Part shown: positions 1 through 5,682 of the stretch, piece by piece | How positions within the stretch are numbered: position 1 is the stretch's first letter | Layout: the number at the start of each line of letters is the position of its first letter | Assembly (NCBI GenBank): GCA_002405435.1 | Contig: DHLU01000254.1 | Location: forward strand, 611-6,292 | Reading direction: 5' to 3' | Source of the DNA: Flavobacteriales bacterium UBA4660 | GTDB lineage: Bacteria > Bacteroidota > Bacteroidia > Flavobacteriales_D > Sanyastnellaceae | Length of the DNA: 5,682 nucleotides | Notes under the pieces: generated by a model | The model's database searches: none | What the model was told of the DNA's origin: nothing | What the model saw: the letters and a program-made list of their open reading frames with translations, nothing else | Made by a program: the position numbers and the translations under genes

Positions 1-1
1 G

Positions 2-976
2 TATAAAACGCTTTCCTCGGGGCTCAATGTGGTCGTTCGCTACCACGTGGCCTTGGTCGCCCTGCTCTATGGCATTAATAAACTTTTTGCCCTGCAAATG
101 CCCTTTCCCAACCTCAGCCTGCTTTCTACCACGCTGGGTGACCTCCTGCCCATGCGCCTATCGTGGATATTTATGGGATACTCAGCCCCCTACCAGGTAT
201 TTTCCGGTGTCATGGAAACCCTCGTGGGCCTGCTCTTGCTCTCCCGCAAAACAGCGCTGGCAGGTGTGCTGCTCGGCGCCGGAGTCTTTGCCAATGTGTT
301 TGTGCTCAACCTGTGCTACGATATCCCCGTCAAACTCTTTTCAATGCAGACCTTATTCTGTTGTTTTTTTCTCGCCTGGAATGACCGCAAAAGGGTTTGG
401 AATTTTTTCGTCCTCAATCGGAATACCACGCCCTCCAATACCTATGAACTCGTACTCCCGAAAAGATGGCAGCGGATCATACGCATCCTGCTCAAGAGTG
501 CATTTATCCTGCTGTTTGTGGTACTCCAGTTCATCCAGTCATGGTCTATGTACAGCGAAGACAGGGCACAGGCCGCGTCGCAACCCATCGAAGCCGGTAT
601 CTATGACGTCACGGAAATGGTGGAAAACGGCGATACACTGTCGGTGGGCGAAGGCAATATCCGCTGGAAGGACGTGGTATTTGACCTTGACGGAAGCGGA
701 AGCATCTACCCGGCAGATACCTTGCTGAGGCAACGCTACAAGCGCGGCTATTTTGTTTTTGAAGCAGATACTTCCGCTGAAGTGATCCGGTTCACCAAAA
801 GTTATGCAGATACAATCCCCTTGTTTGAACTCAGGTATGCACAAGTGAATGACAGCACGCTCTCCCTGTCGGGCATCGTGCGTAGCGATACCCTCTCGCT
901 CCTATTGCAGCGCAGAAACAGGCAGTTCCCGCTGTCCGAACGACAGTTTCACTGGGTCTCTGAAGCCAACCGCTGA
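2..976 (+). CDS. DoxX-like multi-pass membrane protein with C-terminal soluble domain, 5'-truncated by the window edge
   Basis: The frame is open from base 2, before any start codon, and ends at TGA 974-976. The 324 visible residues are therefore a C-terminal part, and the GTG at 29 sits inside a membrane helix and is not the start. Hydrophobic segments lie at about residues 8-31, 64-80, 84-105, 114-126 and 160-178. A polar, probably beta-rich tail of about 140 residues follows and ends in WVSEANR. The helix pattern and the stretch YQVFSG-x-METLVGLLLL followed by NLCYDIPVKLFS resemble DoxX-like proteins of Bacteroidota. The family sits in the inner membrane and its biochemical role is poorly defined; links to thiol or redox metabolism exist for some members, but nothing here proves one. 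The tail is probably extracytoplasmic. The next gene on this strand is 142 bp away, so co-transcription is possible but not shown. I am fairly sure of the membrane-protein call and moderately sure of the family. Confidence 0.75.
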   Translation, partial: YKTLSSGLNVVVRYHVALVALLYGINKLFALQMPFPNLSLLSTTLGDLLPMRLSWIFMGYSAPYQVFSGVMETLVGLLLLSRKTALAGVLLGAGVFANVFVLNLCYDIPVKLFSMQTLFCCFFLAWNDRKRVWNFFVLNRNTTPSNTYELVLPKRWQRIIRILLKSAFILLFVVLQFIQSWSMYSEDRAQAASQPIEAGIYDVTEMVENGDTLSVGEGNIRWKDVVFDLDGSGSIYPADTLLRQRYKRGYFVFEADTSAEVIRFTKSYADTIPLFELRYAQVNDSTLSLSGIVRSDTLSLLLQRRNRQFPLSERQFHWVSEANR

Positions 977-1055
977 CGTACGGGCGGGCCGGTGAAATGG
1001 ATGAACAGGGCAGAGGCAACCCGCTCGAAAAAAAATCTTTTCTAGGTAGCGGCTG

Positions 1056-1063
1056 TATTTTTG
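1056..1063 (+). promoter_or_regulatory. Possible Bacteroidota-type -7 element (TATTTTTG) for the DJ-1-like gene
   Basis: TATTTTTG matches the TAnnTTTG consensus of the -7 element used by the primary sigma factor in Bacteroidota. It lies 55 bases before the ATG at 1119, which leaves a plausible 5' leader. I found no TTTG-like -33 element at the expected 19-21 bp upstream, where the sequence is A-rich instead. The match could be chance. Confidence 0.25.
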
Positions 1064-1077
1064 CTGCCTTGAGCAGC
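1063..1077. repeat. Small inverted repeat GCTGC-N5-GCAGC
   Basis: A perfect 5-bp stem with a 5-base loop lies about 40 bases before the DJ-1-like start and abuts the candidate -7 box. It could be a leader hairpin or an operator half-site pair. It is short enough to arise by chance in GC-rich DNA. Confidence 0.2.
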
Positions 1078-1118
1078 ATAGCCATCGTGCACACGGCTGC
1101 CGCCAATTCCCTGACGCC

Positions 1119-1697
1119 ATGAAAACAGCCGCAATCGTAGCCTTCGACAAATTCACAGATATTGATGTATTCCTCGCCTGGGACCTGCTCAACCGGGTGA
1201 AATTCCGCGATAAGGATTTCCAGGTGATGATCGTCGGCACCGAAGCCACTCACCGTTCGGTGAGCGGATTGGATCTGCCGATGCACGCTACCATCGAAGC
1301 TTGTAACGAAGCAGACCTGGTGTTTTTCGGAAGCGGCCCCGGCACGCGCACGCTCATCAAAGACGAGGCTTACCTCCGGCGTTTTTCGCTCAACCCAACA
1401 CGCCAGGTTGTCTGTTCGATGTGTTCGGGTGCACTGCTGATTGCCGCACTCGGTCACCTCAACGGATTGTCAGCTACCACATATCCAACCGCAGTGGAAG
1501 CACTGAAGGCCTATGGCGTCAAGGTAGAAGAAGACCGTCACCTCGTAACCCACGACAACATCGGCACTGCGGCCGGCTGTCTCGCTGCCGTTGACCTCGT
1601 TGCGTGGGCCATTGCCCGGCTTTACGATCCCGCGGTCAGTCATGATGTCATCGCTTCGGTGCGGCCTGTCGGTCAGGGCCAGGCGTGCATCTATTGA
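1119..1697 (+). CDS. DJ-1/PfpI superfamily protein (class I glutamine amidotransferase-like fold)
   Basis: This complete 192-residue protein is the usual length for a single-domain member. The N-terminus (KTAAIVAFDKFTDIDVFLAWDLL) is the first strand and helix of the fold, and Asp16 stands where isonitrile hydratase has its acidic residue and DJ-1 has Glu18. The nucleophile elbow is CSMCSGALLIAALG at 99-112, with Cys102 as the expected nucleophile followed by Ser103. The ATTYPT stretch at 119-124 and AAGCLAAVDL at 151-160 also fit the family. The GxG element at 71-75 (GSGPG) supports the oxyanion region. Members include isonitrile hydratases, proteases, glyoxalase/deglycase-type proteins and stress proteins, and the substrate cannot be read from sequence. 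There is no signal peptide, so it should be cytoplasmic. No Shine-Dalgarno motif precedes the ATG, as is usual in Bacteroidota. It ends convergently to the GNAT gene. An extra Cys99 forms a CxxC with the nucleophile, which is uncommon. Confidence 0.9.
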   Translation: MKTAAIVAFDKFTDIDVFLAWDLLNRVKFRDKDFQVMIVGTEATHRSVSGLDLPMHATIEACNEADLVFFGSGPGTRTLIKDEAYLRRFSLNPTRQVVCSMCSGALLIAALGHLNGLSATTYPTAVEALKAYGVKVEEDRHLVTHDNIGTAAGCLAAVDLVAWAIARLYDPAVSHDVIASVRPVGQGQACIY

Positions 1698-1716
1698 CGC
1701 CTCAGCCGCCTGTTCA

Positions 1717-1728
1717 GCCGCATGCGGC
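1717..1728. repeat. Perfect 12-base palindrome GCCGCATGCGGC
   Basis: It lies 20 bases after the DJ-1-like stop codon and reads the same on both strands. As RNA it could form a 4-bp GC stem with a CATG loop. No U-tract follows in either direction, so it is not a standard intrinsic terminator. It could aid 3'-end formation or be incidental. Confidence 0.35.
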
Positions 1729-1764
1729 AAGGGTGATACTCAGGTAAATGTAACGGCAGGAGAG

Positions 1765-1782
1765 CCACCGGTGTACCGGCGG
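1765..1782. repeat. GC-rich hairpin CC-A-CCGG-TGTA-CCGG-C-GG
   Basis: A 4-bp CCGG/CCGG stem with a TGTA loop is extended by two more pairs after one A/C mismatch. It sits mid-way in the convergent spacer. It may act as a weak bidirectional 3'-end structure, but no T-run follows, so the function is unproven. Confidence 0.3.
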
Positions 1783-1859
1783 GTAGCACGACCCTTCTGA
1801 TTTCGCCGGCACCTGTCGCCGAGCCTTAACCGGTAAATCCATCAAGAGGATGCTTACGG

Positions 1860-2306
1860 CTACGTTGCATAAACATCCTTATTGTGGAGCTCCATCCATC
1901 GCGTGGGATCTGCAACAGCATTCCAACCGAATTTGCGGTACAGTCCATGCGCATCTCCGGTCAGCAACATCCACCTGCGTAAACCCTGTAAATCGGGATG
2001 GTGCATAATCGTTTCCATTAACCATTTGGAAAGTCCTCTGCCCCTGTAGGATTCAAGGATGTACACATCGCCCAAATAGGCAATGGTGGAAAAGTCAGTG
2101 ATTACCCGTGCGAAACCAATTTGTTCTTCATGGTGGTAAACGCCAAAGCAAAGGGAATGATCAATGCTCTTTTGCACCGTGGCTCTTGGAATATTCAGGC
2201 ACCAATAGGCTTGGGTTGAAAGGAATGTGTGGATGGCATCAAGGTCCAGTTTGTCCTTTTCGGTAGAAATGCAAAACGGGTCGCGGTGAATCACTATGGT
2301 TGTCAT
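1860..2306 (-). CDS. GNAT family N-acetyltransferase
   Basis: The start is set at the ATG 2306-2304, giving 148 residues. The frame stays open 41 codons further upstream, but that extension is rich in Arg, His, Pro and Cys and looks non-coding. The start chosen is preceded by an A-rich tract (CACAAAAAAA), the type of leader that replaces Shine-Dalgarno sites in Bacteroidota. The fold order is clear: an N-terminal helix region with FLSTQAYWCLNIP at 28-40, strands IGFARVITD at 63-71 and YLGDVYI at 77-83, then the acetyl-CoA pyrophosphate loop YRGRGLS at 87-93 (the R/QxxGxG/A motif). DAHGLYRKFGW at 118-128 is the usual end of the domain. It should transfer an acetyl group from acetyl-CoA to an amine in the cytoplasm; the substrate is unknown. 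It is distinctly less GC-rich (about 47% by hand count) than the phosphatase upstream. The preceding minus-strand gene ends 207 bp away, so it may have its own promoter. Confidence 0.92.
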   Translation of the reverse strand: MTTIVIHRDPFCISTEKDKLDLDAIHTFLSTQAYWCLNIPRATVQKSIDHSLCFGVYHHEEQIGFARVITDFSTIAYLGDVYILESYRGRGLSKWLMETIMHHPDLQGLRRWMLLTGDAHGLYRKFGWNAVADPTRWMELHNKDVYAT

Positions 2307-2513
2307 GGCGCAGGTTTTTTTGTGGTTTCGCCGGTATAGTGCTGCCGGCTGTTGAAGGCAAGGGCTGAAGCCGCCGGTGTGGCGACGGAAAAGTAGGCAT
2401 GCCGGACGGTTGGGGTGGTGCTGACGCAAGGGGTTCGGACTGTCGTGTAGTGCCGGCGGGTGTTACAATTCGCCGTGCGTCGCAATGATCGGTACCACCA
2501 CCCCTGCATCGGC
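2307..2513. other. 207-bp spacer between the M61 peptidase and GNAT genes
   Basis: This is the longest gene-free stretch. The frames open here on the minus strand give Arg/Thr/His-rich peptides without family character. The part next to the GNAT start has a hairpin and an A-rich leader. A TACTTTTC (minus strand, 2395-2388) is close to the TAnnTTTG -7 consensus, but I see no matching -33 box, so I do not call a promoter. No U-tract terminator follows the M61 stop. Confidence 0.55.
2330..2349. repeat. Inverted repeat GCCGG-N10-CCGGC in the GNAT leader
   Basis: A perfect 5-bp GC stem with a 10-base loop lies 24-43 bases upstream of the GNAT start, just before the A-rich tract. If it is within the transcript it would form a leader hairpin. 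It could also be an operator-like dyad. The short length makes chance occurrence quite possible. Confidence 0.25.
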
Positions 2514-4244
2514 TCAGCCCCGCTTGCGGTCGCAGAAGTATGACCAGTTGCGCGCGCAGGTGGCGCTGATCTCCGCCTGCCTTACCGCCGAATACTGGTA
2601 GCGCACTACGTGCTGACTCCGCACAAGCAAAAGCGACACCAACCGCATTTTTTTACTGACTGTCAAGGTCACCGATTCTCCCGGAGCCACAGCCAACAAG
2701 TGCTGAAACGAACCCACGGCTGCCGTGCCGTTTACTGCGGTAATCTCATCGCCGATCCAAAGCCCTGCAGTGTCGGCCGGACTCTCAGGATCAACCCAGG
2801 TCACCACTACACGGCCATTTGATTCGTCTGCGCCGAAGCCAAAGCCGGCTTCACTCATCCTGGGCGAAGGAACTGCGCGCAGCGTGCATCCGATATAGTC
2901 GAGACAATCGTCTAGCCTGTTTTTATAACTGCCTGCACAGCACAATACTTCGCGGTAAAATTCCCCGAAGGAGTGCCCGGACACCTGTTCGAGCGCCCCG
3001 ATGTAATCGGCTGCGCTATAGCCGCGCCCCTGAAGTCCGAAAGACCGGTACAGTATGCGCATCACGTCATCGAGTGAGGCGCGGTTGCCGGTGGCCCGCA
3101 TCACCATAATGTCGCACATAAATGCGGCCAGGCAACCTTCTGTATAAATAGAAACCTTGCGCCAGGGTATTCCGGGGCTATAGCCGTCAAGCCAGGTATC
3201 CATGCCCGAAGCCGCTACGCTGTGGTTGAGCGCACCCGGATTCTCCATATGGTCTTTCACCTCGTCGGAAAAAACCGAAAGCCATTTGTCGCGGCTCCAT
3301 ACACCGCTGCGCATCAGCATCAGGTCGCCGTAATAGGTCGTTACGCCTTCAAACACATAACCCTGTTCCGAATAGTTTTCTTTCGAAAAGTCATACGGCA
3401 ACATCTCCACAGGCCTGATGCATTTTACATTCCATGTATGAAACAACTCATGGCTCGAAATGGCCAGCAACTCGTTGTAAAGTTTTTCTCCCGGCAATTC
3501 GGCCAGCGGACCCATGGCAATGACCGTTGAAGTCGCGTGCTCCACGCCATGTCGGATGAAGTAGGGAGTAAACTGAAACAGAAAAGCATATTGCCGGCAG
3601 GGAATGTCACCAAACAGGTCGAGTTGCGCACGCGTAAATGCCGTAAAATCACTCAACACCCTGGCCGTGTCGAGGTTCCATCCGCCCTGGGCATGGAGGT
3701 GAAACACGGCATCACCTGCCTGGTATTCGTGGTGGTGCAGCGATGCAGAGGCGATCAGAGGACTGTCGGCGAGCTGGTCGAAATCTGCAGCATGCAGGGT
3801 GCGGTCTCCTTCTTTTTCCAGCCCGCAGACCAGTGTATAATCTTCAGGCAGGATAAACCGCACCGTATAGGGTTGCGCCATGTTGCCGGGATCATAGAAA
3901 AAACAATTGACTGGATTGATATACAATTGCCGCTCATCGAGATACGAAGAGCCGGCATTCAGTTCCGCTGCATAGTACTGGTAGGTGATGGTTATGCGGC
4001 TGTGCCCGGCGCACGCGATCACCCATGTGTCTTTGTCAGACTTGCGAAACGACAGGGGTTCACCCCCTTCACCCAGGGCGCGCCATGCGCGGATGTTTCT
4101 GGAGAAATTGCCGAGTTCATAGCGACCGGGTCTCCAGGCGGCAAGCCGCAGCGACAGCGCAGGTGCATGGCGGGTCTCAAACCGGGCGCTGAAGGAAATG
4201 AAATGCCTGTGCGGCTTTTCTGCGGATACTTCGTAGTCAATCAT
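2514..4244 (-). CDS. M61 family metallopeptidase (glycyl aminopeptidase type) with PDZ domain
   Basis: The protein has 576 residues from the ATG at 4244-4242. The frame reaches an earlier ATG at 4277, but that lies inside the upstream gene and adds only 11 unlike residues. Domain order is an N-terminal M61 beta domain (about 1-165), a catalytic domain (about 170-440) and a PDZ domain (about 465-545). The zinc site is visible: HELFH at 265-269 with catalytic Glu266, followed by TWNVKCIRP, and FEGVTTYY at 298-305 where Glu299 should be the third ligand. GVEHATSTVI at 233-242 and SIYTEG at 365-370 are further family landmarks. The PDZ part has the VDPESPADTAGLWIGDEI signature. Known members are aminopeptidases that favour N-terminal Gly or Ala; the specificity here is inferred. 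There is no signal peptide and there are 13 cysteines, so a cytoplasmic location is likely. In TWNVKCIRP a Cys replaces the Arg usual in the family. The start overlaps the phosphatase stop by four bases, implying one transcript. Confidence 0.95.
   Translation of the reverse strand: MIDYEVSAEKPHRHFISFSARFETRHAPALSLRLAAWRPGRYELGNFSRNIRAWRALGEGGEPLSFRKSDKDTWVIACAGHSRITITYQYYAAELNAGSSYLDERQLYINPVNCFFYDPGNMAQPYTVRFILPEDYTLVCGLEKEGDRTLHAADFDQLADSPLIASASLHHHEYQAGDAVFHLHAQGGWNLDTARVLSDFTAFTRAQLDLFGDIPCRQYAFLFQFTPYFIRHGVEHATSTVIAMGPLAELPGEKLYNELLAISSHELFHTWNVKCIRPVEMLPYDFSKENYSEQGYVFEGVTTYYGDLMLMRSGVWSRDKWLSVFSDEVKDHMENPGALNHSVAASGMDTWLDGYSPGIPWRKVSIYTEGCLAAFMCDIMVMRATGNRASLDDVMRILYRSFGLQGRGYSAADYIGALEQVSGHSFGEFYREVLCCAGSYKNRLDDCLDYIGCTLRAVPSPRMSEAGFGFGADESNGRVVVTWVDPESPADTAGLWIGDEITAVNGTAAVGSFQHLLAVAPGESVTLTVSKKMRLVSLLLVRSQHVVRYQYSAVRQAEISATCARNWSYFCDRKRG
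4241..4244 (-). promoter_or_regulatory. ATGA stop/start overlap coupling phosphatase and peptidase translation
   Basis: On the minus strand the ATG of the peptidase (4244-4242) shares two bases with the TGA of the phosphatase (4243-4241). Such overlaps normally mean that both genes lie on one mRNA and that ribosomes ending the first gene reinitiate on the second. No separate ribosome binding site is evident, which fits coupling. Confidence 0.8.
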
Positions 4245-5682
4245 CGGGCAATTTCCGCAATGGGCTTTCCCGTGCACGCATTAGGTACCGGAACGCGACA
4301 GAGGTGACTGATCGTTGGGGCAATGTCTGTGATGGAATAAGGTGCCGTCGTCTCGCCCGGGGTAACGCCGTAACCGAAAAAGAGTGCCGGTACATGCGTA
4401 TCGTACACCCACGGCGAACCATGGGTTGTCCCCTGCATCGCATACTTGATCCAACCCGGCTGCGTGACGACTATGACGTCACCACTCATCTGCTGGTTGA
4501 AGCCGGCCTGAACCCTCGCCGCAATGCCTTCGCGGGTGAGGCCCCGCTCCATATCGCTTCGGGTATATACCGAATGCACTCCGGTAAATCCGCGTGCCAC
4601 CCGCGCAGCCTCCTCTTCGGCAAACGCATGGCTGTAGCCGTAGTGCAGCATCGTATCCGCATCGAAAAAGAACTGGTCATTGGAATAATTTTTTACCCGC
4701 ACCGCATAGTCCAGCGCTTCGAAACGCCGGTTGACGGCCAGCACCAGCGAGTCAGTCGTCCAGTACCCGGCTGCAGCCTGCTGCTTCATGGTATAGGAAG
4801 GGGTGGGTGCGCCTCCGTGGTCAGAAGACAGAAAAAGCAGGTATTGGTCGCGGCCTATCGTGGAGTCAAGGTAGTTGATCAGGCGCGCAAGTTCCAGGTC
4901 AAGACGGAGGTAACAATCCTGCAACTCACGGCTGTGAACGCCGAACTGGTGGCCTATGTAGTCTGTCGATGAGAAACTCACGCACAGCATATCGGTATCT
5001 GCATCGCGGCCGAGCCCCTCATTTTCAATGCATGCCATGGCGAAATCAACCGTGTGGGTATTGCCCCAGGGCGTAGCCTTAATCAGGTCGTAATTAAGGT
5101 TAAGCGCCCGCAGGGAGTCGAGCGCATAGGGGAAAACCGGACGGGTAAGACCTTTGAAGGGCGCCTCGTGCGGATTGTTGTCAGCCATGCTCTCCCCGTA
5201 AACGGATTCATCGCGCAGGAGGGTCCATCCCTGACGCAGGCAGGCATCGGGCAGTTTGCGGTCATTGAACTGGCTCACCCAGCCGGGCAGCCTGCTCATG
5301 TACCACGAACTGCTCACCCAGCGCCCTTCCTGCCCGCCGATAAACCAGTAGGCAGCATCCGCAGTGCGCCCCGCCGGTAGTATGCCGCCCCGGTCTTTCA
5401 TCGCAATGCCTACCACCTTGCTGCGCTCGTTGAAAAAGAGCTTGAGTTCATCGCCCAGGGTCGAAGAACGCAGGTGTACCGGTGAGCGCTGGCCTTCCGC
5501 CGCCGCCGTGCCCACCCCGGTCACCCGCAGATCCGCCGCACAATACACCAGCCCTTCTGTGCGCCGGTCGTACCAGTCGTTGGCTACAATGCCATGATTG
5601 GCCGATGTGGTGCCCGTGAAAATACTTGCATGACCCGGCCCGGTGTAGGTCGGCAAATTATTGTAGTGCAGGTTGCGGGCTG
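4241..5682 (-). CDS. PafA-type alkaline phosphatase, 5' end outside the window
   Basis: The frame is open to the window edge: codons from 5680 give 479 residues, and the TTG at 5656 is internal, not a start. The sequence aligns by motif with PafA, a periplasmic zinc phosphomonoesterase of the alkaline phosphatase superfamily. In visible numbering the nucleophile is Thr13 in PTYTGPGHASIFTG, and Asn34 is in ANDWYDR. Lys95 and Arg97 are in MKDRGGILPAG. Zinc ligands are Asp240 and His244 in STDYIGH, Asp287 and His288 in SSDHGG, and His420 in THGSPWVYDTHVP. Spacing matches PafA Thr79, Asn100, Lys162/Arg164, Asp305/His309, Asp352/His353 and His486 with an offset of about 66. The missing part should therefore be about 66 residues, holding the signal peptide and the first Asp ligand. 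It would release phosphate from phosphomonoesters in the periplasm. The Lys/Arg pair argues against a diesterase. No Pho-box can be judged because the promoter is outside. GC is about 60% over 4981-5400. Confidence 0.94.
   Translation of the reverse strand, partial: ARNLHYNNLPTYTGPGHASIFTGTTSANHGIVANDWYDRRTEGLVYCAADLRVTGVGTAAAEGQRSPVHLRSSTLGDELKLFFNERSKVVGIAMKDRGGILPAGRTADAAYWFIGGQEGRWVSSSWYMSRLPGWVSQFNDRKLPDACLRQGWTLLRDESVYGESMADNNPHEAPFKGLTRPVFPYALDSLRALNLNYDLIKATPWGNTHTVDFAMACIENEGLGRDADTDMLCVSFSSTDYIGHQFGVHSRELQDCYLRLDLELARLINYLDSTIGRDQYLLFLSSDHGGAPTPSYTMKQQAAAGYWTTDSLVLAVNRRFEALDYAVRVKNYSNDQFFFDADTMLHYGYSHAFAEEEAARVARGFTGVHSVYTRSDMERGLTREGIAARVQAGFNQQMSGDVIVVTQPGWIKYAMQGTTHGSPWVYDTHVPALFFGYGVTPGETTAPYSITDIAPTISHLCRVPVPNACTGKPIAEIAR

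Larger units (their letters stand above)
977..1118. other. 142-bp spacer between the DoxX-like and DJ-1-like genes
   Basis: No credible reading frame is present. It contains an A-run (1028-1035) followed by TCTTTTC, a TATTTTTG box at 1056-1063 and a small inverted repeat GCTGC/GCAGC at 1063-1077. The spacer is long enough to hold a promoter for the downstream gene. I see no stem followed by a U-tract that would serve as a terminator for the upstream gene. Confidence 0.6.
1698..1859. other. Convergent intergenic spacer, 162 bp
   Basis: This separates the stop of the DJ-1-like gene from the stop of the GNAT gene on the other strand. No coding sequence is credible on either strand. It holds a direct repeat TCAGCCGC (1702-1709 and 1714-1721), a 12-base perfect palindrome and a second GC-rich hairpin, which are listed separately. 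A bidirectional terminator would be expected here, but neither strand shows a stem followed by a T-run. Confidence 0.6.

Noticed and set aside
27..728. 233-codon plus-strand frame overlapping the DoxX-like gene
   Set aside because: The product is rich in Ser, Cys, Pro and Trp and overlaps a frame that has clear membrane helices and family features; it is a shadow.
1028..1046. A8 then TCTTTTCTA as a terminator for the DoxX-like gene
   Set aside because: There is no GC-rich stem before a T-run; the A/T stretch alone does not form an intrinsic terminator.
831..1457. 208-codon open frame on the minus strand
   Set aside because: It crosses the end of the DoxX-like gene, the spacer and the DJ-1-like gene in antisense, and its product is Cys/Arg-rich without domain character.
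2307..2429. N-terminal extension of the GNAT frame to an ATG at 2429
   Set aside because: The 41 extra residues are Arg/His/Pro/Cys-rich and unlike GNAT proteins, while the ATG at 2306 has an A-rich leader and gives the usual length.
2485..2601. 38-residue plus-strand frame starting MIGTTTPASA and ending LTAEYW
   Set aside because: Its composition looks protein-like, but most of it is antisense to the M61 3' end. It has no evident promoter or start signal, and the M61 C-terminus is plausible in its own right.
3537..4307. 256-codon open frame on the plus strand
   Set aside because: It is antisense to the M61 peptidase gene and shows no recognisable domain; the long frame follows from base composition.
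4304..4972. 222-codon open frame on the plus strand
   Set aside because: It lies entirely antisense to the well-supported phosphatase gene. Its product is rich in Arg, His and Val without family character, as expected for a shadow of a GC-rich gene.
5654..5656. TTG as the phosphatase start codon
   Set aside because: Codons upstream to 5680 remain in frame and match the family sequence before the nucleophile (RNLHYNN), so the gene continues beyond the window.

Overview
The window carries five protein-coding genes and no RNA gene, CRISPR array, insertion sequence or complete mobile element that I can recognise. The genes look like ordinary chromosomal genes of a moderately GC-rich member of the Bacteroidota. 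The reasons are the protein types (a PafA-type alkaline phosphatase, a DoxX-like membrane protein with a C-terminal soluble domain, a GNAT protein of a form I know mainly from this phylum) and the lack of Shine-Dalgarno sequences before the starts. This placement is inferred from protein character alone; I could not run a search.

Layout. On the plus strand, the window opens inside a DoxX-like multi-pass membrane protein (2-976, 5' end outside the window). After a 142-bp spacer comes a DJ-1/PfpI superfamily gene (1119-1697). On the minus strand, the right half is a two-gene unit read from right to left. A periplasmic PafA-type alkaline phosphatase (4241 to beyond 5682, N-terminus outside the window) overlaps by four bases (ATGA) a cytoplasmic-looking M61 metallopeptidase with a PDZ domain (2514-4244). 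Further along the same strand, after a 207-bp spacer, lies a small GNAT acetyltransferase (1860-2306). The plus pair and the minus genes converge across a 162-bp spacer (1698-1859) that holds several short GC-rich inverted repeats but no classical U-tract terminator. No gene-free stretch exceeds 300 bp.

How the genes work together. Only the phosphatase-peptidase pair has evidence of linkage, through the stop/start overlap that implies translational coupling. Their predicted locations differ: the phosphatase family is exported, while the peptidase has no signal peptide and many cysteines. A shared pathway is therefore not obvious. The DoxX-like and DJ-1-like genes face the same way but have a sizeable gap and no proven functional link. 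I see no convincing undescribed multi-gene system here. The most notable points are the coupled phosphatase/M61 pair, the phosphomonoesterase signature of the phosphatase, the CxxC around the DJ-1-family nucleophile, and a GC dip over the GNAT gene.
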